64,000 bases of DNA from positions 55,919 to 119,918 of the forward strand of contig JAFASX010000049.1 of NCBI GenBank assembly GCA_019244295.1. Reading direction: 5' to 3'. The position numbers were made by a program, and so were the translations under genes. Numbering within the stretch: the stretch's first letter is position 1; each line of letters starts with the position of its first letter. Shown here in pieces: positions 1 to 10,361 of this stretch. The notes beneath the pieces were generated by a model, which did not search any database, was not told the DNA's origin, and was given only the letters and a program-made list of their open reading frames with translations. The stretch comes from Pseudonocardia sp. Its GTDB lineage: Bacteria > Actinomycetota > Actinomycetes > Mycobacteriales > Pseudonocardiaceae.

Positions 1-39
1 TGTGGACCTCTCCGACCTCCTCGACGATACCGGTGAACA

Positions 40-726
40 TCAGCCCGTTCTCCCGACCGACCAATGCGCCGAACTCCGCTCGGCTTGCTCGCGCAGATGC
101 CGCATCGCGGCCGCCGGGTCGTGCGCGTGGTAGATCGCCGAGCCAGCGACGAAACAGTCCACCCCGGCTTCGGCGGCGGCCTCGATGGTGTCCGCGTTGA
201 TCCCACCGTCGATCTCGATGAGCAGCTTCAGGTGTCCGGTGGCGACCAGCCGGCGCGCGGTGCGCACCTTGTTCAGGACCTCAACGATGAAGTCCTGGCC
301 GCCGAAACCCGGCTCCACGCTCATCACCAGCAACGTGTCGTAGTGCCGCAGTATCTCGATATAGGGCTCCAGCGGGGTGGCCGGCTTGATCGAGAGGCCG
401 GCCAGCGCGCCGGCGGCACGTAGGTTGGCGGCCAGTTTGACCGGCTCGGCGGCGGCCTCGATATGCACCGTGACGTTGACCGCGCCGGCCTCGGCGTACC
501 CGATCGCCCACCGATCGGGGTTCTCAATCATCAGGTGACAGTCGAGCGGGATGTCGGTGGCTGCCTTCAGGGCTTTGACCACGGGCAGCCCCAGCGTCAG
601 GTTCGGCACGAAGTGGGCGTCCATCACATCGATATGGAGCCAGTCCGCGCCGGCTACCACGGCGGCTTCATCGGCAAGCCGCGCGAAGTCGGCGGACAGG
701 ATACTCGGCGCGATCATCGGTGACAC
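40..726 (-). CDS. rpe: Ribulose-phosphate 3-epimerase
   Basis: [53 protein letters not shown] motifs; start GTG/ATG near 717-726. Confidence 0.93.
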   Translation of the reverse strand: MSPMIAPSILSADFARLADEAAVVAGADWLHIDVMDAHFVPNLTLGLPVVKALKAATDIPLDCHLMIENPDRWAIGYAEAGAVNVTVHIEAAAEPVKLAANLRAAGALAGLSIKPATPLEPYIEILRHYDTLLVMSVEPGFGGQDFIVEVLNKVRTARRLVATGHLKLLIEIDGGINADTIEAAAEAGVDCFVAGSAIYHAHDPAAAMRHLREQAERSSAHWSVGRTG

Positions 727-820
727 GTCTCGCAGATTAGCCCGCTCGGATAACAGTGAGGGTGCCACCGGTACGCCTGCAGCCATCCGTGACGTCGCTC
801 ACGTCCGGCCGCGGGCGAGC

Positions 821-2281
821 TCAGCCGGTACGGCGCAGCAGAGCCAGGAACATCGCGTCGGTGCCATGCCGGTGCGGCCAGAGCTGCGCGGTTGGACCTT
901 CCCCGAGGTCAGGAACGGTGGCGAGCACCTCGGTTGCGTTCAGCCGCTCGACATCGGTGCGCCCGCGCAGCACCGCGGCGAGCACCCCGTGGGTCTCGGC
1001 CAGATGCGGTGAGCACGTGACGTAACCGACCACCCCGCCGACCCTCACGTGGCGCAGCGCGGCGTCCAGCAGCTCGCGCTGCAGCGCGGTGAGGCCGGCC
1101 ACATCCGAGGGTGACCGCCGCCAGCGGGCTTCCGGCCGTCGGCGCAACGCGCCCAGCCCCGTGCACGGGACGTCCACCAGGACTCGGTCGAAACCAGCAT
1201 CCGGCAGCGGCCCGGCCCGGCCATCCGCCACGTGCACCGTGACCGGCAGCTCCGCCGTGACCTCTCGGACCAACGCGGCCCGGTGCTCGGCTGGCTCAAC
1301 CGCGTCCAGTCGACCGCCTGCCATGCCTACCAGAGCGGCGAGCAGACAGGCTTTACCGCCCGGCCCGGCGCACAGGTCAAGCCAGCGACCGGTGTCCTCC
1401 CCGACCAGCGGGGCGTCCGCGAGCGCGAGCGCGACGAGCTGGCTGCCCTCGTCCATCACGACCGCGAGACCCTCGGTGACCGCGTCCAGCTCGCCCGGAT
1501 CCCCGCTGCCAGATTCAAGCCGCACACCGTAAGGCGAGTACGGCGCCGGCTCGCCGCCGGTAGCCAAGGCAAGCTCCTCGGCGGTGATCTCCCCGGGACG
1601 GCCCAACAGGTGCACGGTCGGACGGGCATCCGCCGCGGCCATCAGGGCATCGAGGTCGGTCAGGGACCCGTGCAACGCGTCGCTGAAGGCTTGCGCGATC
1701 CACCGAGGATGCGCGTGCCGGAACGCTAGGTGCCCGATCGGGTCCTTGGTCGGGTCCGGGGCCAGCTCGGCGACCCACTGCTGCTCCGTGCGCTCCCCCA
1801 CCCCGCGCAGAATGGCGTTCACGAACCCAGCTGACCGCGACCCGGCGCTGGCCCGGACCAGCTCGACGGTCGAGTCGACGGCGGCGTGCGGCGGAATCCT
1901 GGTGCGCAGCAGCTGGTAAGTACCCAGCCGCAGGGCGTCCAGCAGCGGTGGCTCGATGCGGCTCAGCGGTCGTTGCGCGCACGCGGCCACCACCGCATCC
2001 AGCAGTCCCCTGGCTCGGCAGGCGCCGTAGCCTAGTTCGGTGGCCAGCGCGGCATCCCGCCCGGACAGCCGCGACCGGCGCAGGATCGCCGGCATGGCCA
2101 GGTTGGCGTAGGCCTCGCGCTCACGGACGGCCGTGAGCAGCTCCAGGGCGGCGGCCCGAGCCGGGTCGATGGACGGCGGCCCGGCTGGGCTCGTTCGCCG
2201 AGGCGGCGGAGCCACGTTTCCCGGCCGCGACGGGCGGTCCCTACCCGGTTCTCTGCCTGCCCGGCCACGGCGCGGGTTCAT
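821..2281 (-). CDS. rsmB: 16S rRNA (cytosine-C5) methyltransferase RsmB/Sun
   Basis: NusB-like N-terminus, [19 protein letters not shown] motif, [20 protein letters not shown]. Confidence 0.92.
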   Translation of the reverse strand: MNPRRGRAGREPGRDRPSRPGNVAPPPRRTSPAGPPSIDPARAAALELLTAVREREAYANLAMPAILRRSRLSGRDAALATELGYGACRARGLLDAVVAACAQRPLSRIEPPLLDALRLGTYQLLRTRIPPHAAVDSTVELVRASAGSRSAGFVNAILRGVGERTEQQWVAELAPDPTKDPIGHLAFRHAHPRWIAQAFSDALHGSLTDLDALMAAADARPTVHLLGRPGEITAEELALATGGEPAPYSPYGVRLESGSGDPGELDAVTEGLAVVMDEGSQLVALALADAPLVGEDTGRWLDLCAGPGGKACLLAALVGMAGGRLDAVEPAEHRAALVREVTAELPVTVHVADGRAGPLPDAGFDRVLVDVPCTGLGALRRRPEARWRRSPSDVAGLTALQRELLDAALRHVRVGGVVGYVTCSPHLAETHGVLAAVLRGRTDVERLNATEVLATVPDLGEGPTAQLWPHRHGTDAMFLALLRRTG

Positions 2282-3231
2282 CCGCCCGCCGCGGCGGTGC
2301 GCTCGACGCCGAACCGAGCGCCCGGTTCCAGCCGGGCACCGCGCGCCCAGTCCGAAGCTGGCATGGCCCGCTTACCGGCCGCCCGCACCTCGCCGAGCTC
2401 GACGGCGGTTGTGCCGGTCCCGACCAGTACTCGCCGCTTCTCCACCCGCAGCTCCCCCGGCGCCAATCCTCCCCGCGGCACCGGGAAAAGCGGGCCAAGG
2501 CCGACCCGCTCGGCTCGCAGGGTGCTCCACGCGCCTGGTTCCGGCGTCACCGAACGCACCAGCCGGTCAACCGCCGAAGCCGAGGACCACCAGTCCACTT
2601 CGGCGTCGGCAACAGTCACCTTTGGCGCGTGCGACACTCCTTCGCCGGGCTGGGGCACCGCTCGCAGGGTGCCGTCCTCGATCCCGTCCATGGTGGCCAG
2701 CAAGAGCTCCGCCCCGGCTCGCGACAGCCGCTCCAGCAAGCTGCCGGCGGTGTCGCGCGGACCAATCGACTCGGTCACCACCCCGTAGACCGGGCCGGTG
2801 TCCAGGCCTTCCTCAATGCGGAACGTGCTGGCCCCGGCCACCTCGTCACCGTGGCGGATCGCGGCCTGCACCGGCGCCGCGCCCCGCCAGGCCGGCAGGA
2901 TCGAGAAGTGCAGGTTGATCCAACCAAGCCGGGGGACCGCGAGCAGCTTTGGACGCAGCAGCGAGCCGTACGCCACCACCGCGCAGCAATCTGGCCGGTA
3001 GGCGGCCAGTGACTCGACGAACTCCGGCGCGTTCGGCTTGGGTGGGCGCAGCACTGGGATGCCGTGCTTGGCGGCCAGCTCAGCCACCGGGGACGGAACC
3101 AGCCGCCTGCCGCGACCGGTCGGCGCGTCCGGCCTCGTGAGGGCGGCCACCACGGTGTGGCGTTGCGCGCCGAGCAGGGCGATCAACGAGGGCAACGCAA
3201 CCGCCGGGGTACCGGCGAAAACCAGCCTCAT
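2278..3231 (-). CDS. fmt: Methionyl-tRNA formyltransferase
   Basis: [36 protein letters not shown]; overlaps rsmB start. Confidence 0.93.
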   Translation of the reverse strand: MRLVFAGTPAVALPSLIALLGAQRHTVVAALTRPDAPTGRGRRLVPSPVAELAAKHGIPVLRPPKPNAPEFVESLAAYRPDCCAVVAYGSLLRPKLLAVPRLGWINLHFSILPAWRGAAPVQAAIRHGDEVAGASTFRIEEGLDTGPVYGVVTESIGPRDTAGSLLERLSRAGAELLLATMDGIEDGTLRAVPQPGEGVSHAPKVTVADAEVDWWSSASAVDRLVRSVTPEPGAWSTLRAERVGLGPLFPVPRGGLAPGELRVEKRRVLVGTGTTAVELGEVRAAGKRAMPASDWARGARLEPGARFGVERTAAAGG

Positions 3232-3776
3232 CGGGACTTCCCGAGCAGCGGGTGGGGGCTAGTTTTGACCACCGGGACCGGCTCCCCGAACCAGGCCGCC
3301 CGTCGGATCTCCGCCATCGCCTGCTTGCGGGTTTGTGGATCAAGCCGATCCACAAACAGTACACCGTCCAGATGGTCGGTCTCGTGCTGTATGCAGCGGG
3401 CCAGCAGCTCGCTGCCCTCCACCTCGACCGGGTCACCGTGCATGTTCCAGCCTTTCGCCACCACGTGCAGATGCCGCCGACAGTTCCAGGTCAGCCCAGG
3501 AATGGACAGGCAACCCTCCGGGCCGTCCTGGATGTCGTCACTTGTGACGTCGAACGTCGGGTTCACCAGATGGCCGGAGAACCCGTCACAGTGGTAGACG
3601 AACACCCGCAACCCGACGCCAAGCTGCGGGGCGGCTAACCCGGCGGCACCTTCCTCGAGCAGGGTGTCGGCCAGGTCACCGACGAGCTTGCGCAGCTCGA
3701 CGTCGAAGTCGGTCACCTCGGCCGCCCGGCTGCGCAGGATCGGGTCGCCGAAAAGCCGGATCGGCTGGACAGCCAT
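3228..3776 (-). CDS. def: Peptide deformylase
   Basis: [39 protein letters not shown] motifs. Confidence 0.93.
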   Translation of the reverse strand: MAVQPIRLFGDPILRSRAAEVTDFDVELRKLVGDLADTLLEEGAAGLAAPQLGVGLRVFVYHCDGFSGHLVNPTFDVTSDDIQDGPEGCLSIPGLTWNCRRHLHVVAKGWNMHGDPVEVEGSELLARCIQHETDHLDGVLFVDRLDPQTRKQAMAEIRRAAWFGEPVPVVKTSPHPLLGKSR

Positions 3777-3968
3777 ATCGCTTTCGAAATCTCCTCTGTG
3801 CGCGGCCAGGACCTCGATCACGCCGACCGTCTCTGGCCGCCAAGTCTAGAACGTGCCTGTCAGCTCCTGCGACGACGCGCGGTGGTTCTGGGCCCGACCA
3901 CTGGTTTCAAGCCCAGAGTATTTCGAGTGGGTCAACCCGACGGTCGCGTGCCAAGGTTTAGTTAGGTG

Positions 3969-6083
3969 TCAGCCGATCTCTTGGGGGTCCAGCTGGACGC
4001 GCACCGAGCCGGCGGCTTTACGTGCCACCCTGATAGCCTGAGCGGCGGCCAACGCGGCGGCCAACGCCCGTCCCTGCGACTGGGGCGCCCGAACCAACGC
4101 GCGCTCCCGTGGCTCACCAGCCGATGTGGCGGGCAGGTCAACCGGACCCAGTACCTCGGCGGCGGCCGGCAGGTCGGCGGTGGCCAAGAAATCGGCGACC
4201 GCATCCGGGCTACCGTCGACGGCCGCCATCCGCACCGAGGGCGGAAAGCCCACCTCCGCTCGGGCGGCCAGCTCAGCGGCCGCATGCCCAGCCGGATCCC
4301 AGCGCACGAGCGCCTGCACGACGGACAACCCTGGCTCAGCGGCCACCACCACCCGGCCCCCCACCGCGTGCGAACGCACCAGAGCGGCGGCCGCCATCCA
4401 CCGTCTGAACGTCTCCTCGGCTACCCGCAGATCGGGACGGGACAACTGCGCCCAGCCGTCAAGCAGCAACGCCGCGCCATAGCCGACTCCCCCGCGGAAA
4501 CCGGCCACCCAAGGCTCGGCCCCTGGGGTAGCCACCACCAGAGCGGCCGCCGACGGGATCTCCGATAGCACGTCGGCGCCGCCACCTGAGCCGTGCACGG
4601 TAACCCCGGGGAACGCCCGGCCCAGTTCCTCGACGGTGCGCCGCGCGCCGACCACGGTGGCACGCGGCCGCCGTGAGCCACAAGACTGGCAGCGGAACGC
4701 TGGCTCGGCCACCCCGCACCACCGACAGCTCATCGTCGAAACCTCAGCGAACGGGTTCCCTGACCGCACCCCAGCTGACGCCGACGGCAACCCGAGTGGT
4801 CCGGCACAGCGCCGGCACCGGGCCGGCTCGCGGCACGACGCGCAGCGAAGACCCGGCAAGTAGCCGGCCCGAGGCACCTGAACCAACACCGGCTCGTCCC
4901 TGGCCAGCGCGGCACGGGCAGCCTCGAACGCCGCCGCTGGCAATCGGACGGCCCGGGCCATCGGATCACGAGCCAGCGCGGCGTCAGTATCAGCCGCGGC
5001 CACGATCCTTGGCATCGCCGCGCGCACCTGCGCTCGCGTTGCCAGCACCTCGCGCACCCACCCGGACTGCACCAGCAGCTGCGCCTCGGCCGTTCGAGTG
5101 AAGCCGGCGACCAGCAGAGCGGCGCCGGTCAACCGCGCGCGTTGCACCAGCACATCTCGGACGTGCGGATACGGCGCCCGTGGCTCGGCGTGCAGATCGT
5201 CCCCGTCATCCCACACCACGAGCAGCCCGAGATCGGTCAGCGGGACGAATGCCGCCCCACGGGTACCGACCACCAGCCGGACCAGCCCCCGGCGGGCCGC
5301 CAGCCAGGCCCGGTAACGGCGAGCGGGGCCGAGATCAGCGGTCAACGTGACGAGCCGACTGGCTCCGACCAACTCGCCGCAGGCGCCCGCCACCCTGGTC
5401 ACGTCCCTCTGATCAGGGACCACGATCAGCGCGCCACGGCCCGCGCCGAGCGCGGTGGCCGCCACCTCCGCCAGCCGCGCCGGCCAGTCTTCCCCCGGCG
5501 CCGGATGCCAGACCGCGTGCGGGCCCCGGCCGTCGGCGACAGCGGCCAGCAACGCTGGGCCGTGTTGGTAGCGCCGCCACCCAGGGAACACCAGCTGGTT
5601 CGGCAGCGGCTCAGGCAACGACGCGGCGGCGGGAACCAATTCGGCTTCGGCCCTGGCATGCCGGGGCGGCACAGCCAGCCGCAGCACATCAGCGAACGTT
5701 CCGCCGTACCGATCGGCCACCAGCCGGCACAGCTGGATCAGTTCTTCGGACAACACCGGCTCGGCCGAGACGACCCGCTCCAGCCAGCCAAGCCGCCCTT
5801 GGTGCTCCGAACAACCCAGGCGCGCCAATACAACGCCGTCGACCAGCCGGCCGGAGAAACGGACCCTGACCCGCACCCCCGGCTGCGCGCACAGCGCCAA
5901 ACCCTCAGGCACCCGATAGTCGAAGGGGCGGTCCAGGTGCGCGAGCGGCACGTCAACCGCGACCCGGGCAACCGGTAGCTCAGCGGCTTCTTGCCGCTCG
6001 CCTACTCGCCGCGCCTTTCGCCCACCCTCACCCGCGCGCTTTCCAATGCTTTCAATGCTCCCGCGCCGCGTCGCTGTCGTCAC
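3969..6083 (-). CDS. priA: Primosomal protein N' (PriA), probably helicase-inactive
   Basis: VALAHLDRPFDYRVPEGL-type N-terminus; position between def and coaBC; paired CxxC clusters; no canonical Walker A. Confidence 0.8.
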   Translation of the reverse strand: MTTATRRGSIESIGKRAGEGGRKARRVGERQEAAELPVARVAVDVPLAHLDRPFDYRVPEGLALCAQPGVRVRVRFSGRLVDGVVLARLGCSEHQGRLGWLERVVSAEPVLSEELIQLCRLVADRYGGTFADVLRLAVPPRHARAEAELVPAAASLPEPLPNQLVFPGWRRYQHGPALLAAVADGRGPHAVWHPAPGEDWPARLAEVAATALGAGRGALIVVPDQRDVTRVAGACGELVGASRLVTLTADLGPARRYRAWLAARRGLVRLVVGTRGAAFVPLTDLGLLVVWDDGDDLHAEPRAPYPHVRDVLVQRARLTGAALLVAGFTRTAEAQLLVQSGWVREVLATRAQVRAAMPRIVAAADTDAALARDPMARAVRLPAAAFEAARAALARDEPVLVQVPRAGYLPGLRCASCREPARCRRCAGPLGLPSASAGVRSGNPFAEVSTMSCRWCGVAEPAFRCQSCGSRRPRATVVGARRTVEELGRAFPGVTVHGSGGGADVLSEIPSAAALVVATPGAEPWVAGFRGGVGYGAALLLDGWAQLSRPDLRVAEETFRRWMAAAALVRSHAVGGRVVVAAEPGLSVVQALVRWDPAGHAAAELAARAEVGFPPSVRMAAVDGSPDAVADFLATADLPAAAEVLGPVDLPATSAGEPRERALVRAPQSQGRALAAALAAAQAIRVARKAAGSVRVQLDPQEIG

Positions 6084-6304
6084 GGCACCGGTCTATCAGA
6101 CACCACCGACAGATCCGGTTGCCGCCGCGGAGCCCGGTGTTCCGGTGATCAGGGCCGTGTCGGCGAGCGCCTTAGCACAACCGACCATGCACGTACCAGC
6201 CCTAAATGAAGACGGAGTGAGACCACCCCGTTACCTCCCGCCGTCGGGGTCGTTGAACCCAGCGATCTGCCGCGTCAGCGAACCTTTGAGAGAGGTCAGG
6301 AATC

Positions 6305-6772
6305 ATGCCCAAGCTACGACTGGTCGGACGCAAGGCCGCGTTGGTGGGAGTGAGCGCCGCCGCGGCGACCGCGGCCCTGGTGGCGGTGGCGGAGCCGGCG
6401 CTGGCTGAGCCCACCGAGCAGACCACCTGTACCGACACCGTGCGAGTTCGCTCCCAACCCAGCCTCAGCGCGCCGGTTATCGGCTCCTGCTACGCCGGCG
6501 AGCGGGTCACGGTCGACGAGACCCGCAACGGCTTCGCCCACCTGGTGAACAAGCAGGGCTGGGCATCCCTCGAGCACGTTGCGCTTCGTGAGTCCGAGTA
6601 CCGCAGGTTCAACCGCGACAACCGCGACAACCGCGACCGGGACCACCGGCGGGATGACTTCGGTGGCCGCGAGAACAACAGCGACTACAACGGCGACAGC
6701 GACTATAACCGGGATGGCGACGAGGGCGGCCCCAAGAAGAGCGGCGGCGGCGGCATCCTGGGCGGTTTCTGA
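6305..6772 (+). CDS. Secreted SH3-like domain protein with low-complexity Arg/Asp/Asn tail
   Basis: Signal-like N-terminus; CTDTVRVRSQPSLSAPVIGSCYAGERVTV bacterial SH3 pattern; repeated RDN tail. Confidence 0.7.
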   Translation: MPKLRLVGRKAALVGVSAAAATAALVAVAEPALAEPTEQTTCTDTVRVRSQPSLSAPVIGSCYAGERVTVDETRNGFAHLVNKQGWASLEHVALRESEYRRFNRDNRDNRDRDHRRDDFGGRENNSDYNGDSDYNRDGDEGGPKKSGGGGILGGF

Positions 6773-6881
6773 CCGTCCAAGCGGGTGAGCGCGGCACGAC
6801 CTTACAGCTGTACAAACCGAACAGACCGGGACCTCAGGTTCACCCGCATGATCTCGAGGTCCTGGTTCCGGTAGGACCGGC

Positions 6882-8122
6882 CTAAGGACGATCACGAAAG
6901 CTGAACGGCGGCTTTATCCGTCGAGCAGCGACTTCGTCCCACAGCCGCGACGCGAGCAAGACTTTAGAACCCAGTGGCAGCTCGATCTCGGCTCCGTCAG
7001 CGGCAAGCAACCAACCAGCATTGTTCGGCTGTCCGAACGCTTTACCATCACCGACCGCGTTGGCGACCAGCAGGTCGCACCCTTTGCGCGACAACTTGGC
7101 TCGAGCGTGGTCCAGGACCCCGCCAGCGGCATCGCCAGTCTCGGCCGCGAACCCGACCACGAGCTGACCGGGACGCCGTCGCGCCACGAGATCGACCAGA
7201 ATGTCCGGGTTGGTCAGCAGCCGCACCGTCGGCGCGGCCGTGCTCGTCTTCTTGATTTTGCTTTCCTCCATCGTGGCTGGCCGGAAGTCCGCAACCGCGG
7301 CGGCCATGACCACGACGTCAGCCTGCTCGGATTCCCCGAGCATCGCCTCATGCAGCTGCCGTGCGGTGTCCACGCCGACCAGGCGCACTCCCGCCGGGAC
7401 AACCACGCCATCGGTGTGCGCGGCGACCAGCGCCACCTCAGCGCCCCGCTGCGCGGCCACCCTGGCCACGGCGTAGCCCTGCCGGCCGGACGAACGGTTG
7501 CCGAGAAAACGCACCGGGTCCAGCGGCTCGCGAGTTCCACCAGCCGATACCACAACCCGACACCCGACTAAGTCGCGCGGCAGAGCGTCGGCCCGCTCCA
7601 GTAGCAGCGACGCCAACTCAACGATCTCGGCTGGCTCCGGCAGCCGGCCCGGCCCACTATCGGCACCGGTCAACCGACCGGAAGCGGGCTCAACCACCAC
7701 CACACCTCGGGAACGCAACAACGCCACGTTGTCCCTGGTCGCGGGATGCTCCCACATCTCAGTGTGCATGGCGGGTACCAGCATGACCGGGCAACTGACG
7801 GTCAACAGCGTGGCGGTGAGCAAGTCGTCGGCCCGTCCATGTGCCGCCCTGGCCAGCAAATCGGCGGTCGCCGGGGCTACCAGGACCAGCTCAGCCCGTT
7901 GGCCAACACGAACGTGCGGGACTTCGGCCACGTCGGCGAACACTTCGGTGCGAACCGGCTGACCGGACAACGCCTCGAACGTCGCCGCACCGACGAACTT
8001 CAGCGCGGACTCGGTCGGGATGACCCGGACCTGGTGCCCGGACTCGGTCAGCCGCCGGAGCACCTCACATGATTTGTAGGCGGCGATACCTCCGGAAACG
8101 CCGAGCACGACCCGGCGGGTCA
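6882..8122 (-). CDS. coaBC: Bifunctional phosphopantothenoylcysteine decarboxylase/phosphopantothenate-cysteine ligase
   Basis: VTRRVVLGVSGGIAAYKSCEVLRRL start; AMHTEMWEHPAT; SAGGTREPLDPVRFLGNRSSGRQG. ORF track extends into rpoZ frame and is trimmed here. Confidence 0.93.
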
Positions 8123-8130
8123 CGCCAGGC

Positions 8131-8409
8131 TCACTCGCCTTCGGTGTGGTCGAGCAGCCCTTCGTGAATCTCGCGCATCGCGATGGACAGCGGCTTCTCT
8201 CTGGGGCCCGGCTCAACCAGCGGGCCAACGTACTCCAACAGCCCCTCGCCCAGCTGGGAGTAGTAGTCGTTGATCTGGCGCGCGCGCTTGGCCGCGAAGA
8301 TGACCAGGCCATACTTGGAGCTTGCCTTGTCCAGCAACTCATCGATCGGGGGATTGGTGATTCCCTCGGGAGCGTGGGGCGCCGAAGAGTCGATCAGGGG
8401 AATACTCAC
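8131..8409 (-). CDS. rpoZ: DNA-directed RNA polymerase omega subunit
   Basis: [35 protein letters not shown]. Confidence 0.95.
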   Translation of the reverse strand: MSIPLIDSSAPHAPEGITNPPIDELLDKASSKYGLVIFAAKRARQINDYYSQLGEGLLEYVGPLVEPGPREKPLSIAMREIHEGLLDHTEGE

Positions 8410-9074
8410 TCAGAAACTCCTGCGGGGATCTCGGTGGCCGCCTCGGGAGTCAGCGAGCCACAAAACAACGATACCAATTGCCCTGCGACGCGCTCCGGGT
8501 CATCGCTGACAACCGTGATGTCGAATTCCCCACTGGCCGCGAGCTCGTCCCGGGCGGTAGCCAGCCGGCGGCGCATGACCGCCGGCGAATCAGTTCCCCG
8601 GCCAGCCAGCCGGCTGACCAGTTCCCCCCAGCTCGGCGGGACGAGGAAAACCAGGAGTGCATCCGGACAGGCGCGCCGAATGGCCCGAGCGCCAGCAAGA
8701 TCTACTTCGACAAGCACCGGATCACCGACCAGGAGATGCTGCTCTATAGGCCGCCACGGCGTGCCCGAGCGGTGCAGACCGCCGTGGATCTGCGCCCACT
8801 CCAGCAGCTCGCTCCTGGCGATCAACCGATCGAACTCCGCGTCGTCCACGAAGTGGTAGTCCCGACCGGCAACCTCGCCCGGCCGCGGCGCCCTAGTGGT
8901 AACGGAGACGCTGAAGTACAACCGAGGCAGCGTCGAACGCAGCGCGGCGACCACTGTGGACTTGCCCACACCGGAGGGGCCAGTAAGCACGATCAACCGG
9001 CCTCTGAGACCGCTCACGCGGCCCGCCCCAATCTTGCCTCTACCGTCCACTGGGTGATCGGCTTTTTTGATCAC
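8406..9074 (-). CDS. gmk: Guanylate kinase
   Basis: [41 protein letters not shown]. Confidence 0.94.
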   Translation of the reverse strand: MIKKADHPVDGRGKIGAGRVSGLRGRLIVLTGPSGVGKSTVVAALRSTLPRLYFSVSVTTRAPRPGEVAGRDYHFVDDAEFDRLIARSELLEWAQIHGGLHRSGTPWRPIEQHLLVGDPVLVEVDLAGARAIRRACPDALLVFLVPPSWGELVSRLAGRGTDSPAVMRRRLATARDELAASGEFDITVVSDDPERVAGQLVSLFCGSLTPEAATEIPAGVSE

Positions 9075-9388
9075 TCCGCGTCGAAATCGGCGAGCAGGGC
9101 CCTGCGCTGCCGTTCACCGAGCCCACGCAACCGGCGGCTCGGAGCTATTTCCAGGCGCTGCATGATCTGCGCGGCGCGGACCTTGCCGACTCCGGGCAGC
9201 GCCTCAAGCAGCGCCGAAACTTTCATCTTGCCCAGCACTTCGTTCGAATCAGACTGAGCAAGGACCTCCTTCAAATTGGTACCGCCGCGTTTAAGACGCT
9301 CTTTGAGCTCCGCCCGAACCCGGCGGGCGGCCGCTGCCTTCTCCAGCGCGGCGGCCCGCTGTTCATCGGTGAGTTGGGGAAGGGCCAC
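9071..9388 (-). CDS. mihF: Actinobacterial integration host factor (mIHF/sIHF)
   Basis: [35 protein letters not shown]...[16 protein letters not shown] start preceded by AGGAGAT. Confidence 0.9.
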   Translation of the reverse strand: MALPQLTDEQRAAALEKAAAARRVRAELKERLKRGGTNLKEVLAQSDSNEVLGKMKVSALLEALPGVGKVRAAQIMQRLEIAPSRRLRGLGERQRRALLADFDAE

Positions 9389-9521
9389 GATCTCCTCCGT
9401 CTGGTGCACGCTGAACTGCTCTTGCGGTCTCTGGAACGTACCCACCAGGTTGCCCTCGGTCACAACGGGGGTACCCGGAATTCCAGGGTGAACTTTCCAG
9501 GTATCGGCCCGGCCTGCCAGA

Positions 9522-10361
9522 TCAACGGCCATTAATCCGACAAAGGGCTAACTGATCGTTAAGTTGGCGCGCGGCCGCCCGGACAGCGGCCGGCTTCGGC
9601 CCATGCCGCAGTAACGAGCGGGACACGCTGGGTAATACGAGCCCGTCGATATCGGCAAACCGGTCCGCCAGGTCGGCCGGCCGCGCCCCCTGCTCACCCA
9701 GCCCGGGAGCGAGGATCGGGCCATTCAACTCGGATAGACACAGGCCGTGCTCGTGGGTCGCGCCGACCACGACTCCGACGTCTCCCAGGGGAGTCAGCCC
9801 AGCATTGACGCTCGACACCGCGTCCACGACGGCCTGCCCAACACCGCGGCCTTGCCAGATGGCCTCTTGCACTGAGGCCCCCTCCGGGTTGGAGGTGCGG
9901 GCCAGGACAAACACGCCACGGCCGGTATCGGCGGCCAGCTCGAGCGCGGGAGCCAACGAACCGAATCCCAGGTAGGGAGACAAGGTCACCGCGTCGGCGG
10001 CCAGGTGGGCGCCGGCCGCCAGGTAGGCCTGCGCGTAGCCGACCATCGTTGAGCCGATATCGCCTCGCTTGACGTCCAACAGCGTGAGCGTGCCGCTGCC
10101 GGCGGCGTCGCGCAGCGTCCGCTCCAGCACGGCTATCCCAGCCGAGCCGTGCCGCTCGAAGAACGCCGACTGCGGCTTGAGCACCGCGACCCGCCCGGCC
10201 AGCGCAGCCAGGACGGTGCTGGCGAACCGCTCGAGGCCGACCGCGTCGTCAGAAAGACCCCAGCTGGTCAGCAGCGCCGGGTGTGGATCAATGCCCACGC
10301 ACAGGGGGCCGTGCGCGCGCACCGCGTCGGCCAACCGCGCCCCGAAACGCGTCGGCGTCAT
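9522..10361 (-). CDS. pyrF: Orotidine 5'-phosphate decarboxylase (actinobacterial type)
   Basis: [33 protein letters not shown] overlap with carB. Confidence 0.92.
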   Translation of the reverse strand: MTPTRFGARLADAVRAHGPLCVGIDPHPALLTSWGLSDDAVGLERFASTVLAALAGRVAVLKPQSAFFERHGSAGIAVLERTLRDAAGSGTLTLLDVKRGDIGSTMVGYAQAYLAAGAHLAADAVTLSPYLGFGSLAPALELAADTGRGVFVLARTSNPEGASVQEAIWQGRGVGQAVVDAVSSVNAGLTPLGDVGVVVGATHEHGLCLSELNGPILAPGLGEQGARPADLADRFADIDGLVLPSVSRSLLRHGPKPAAVRAAARQLNDQLALCRINGR

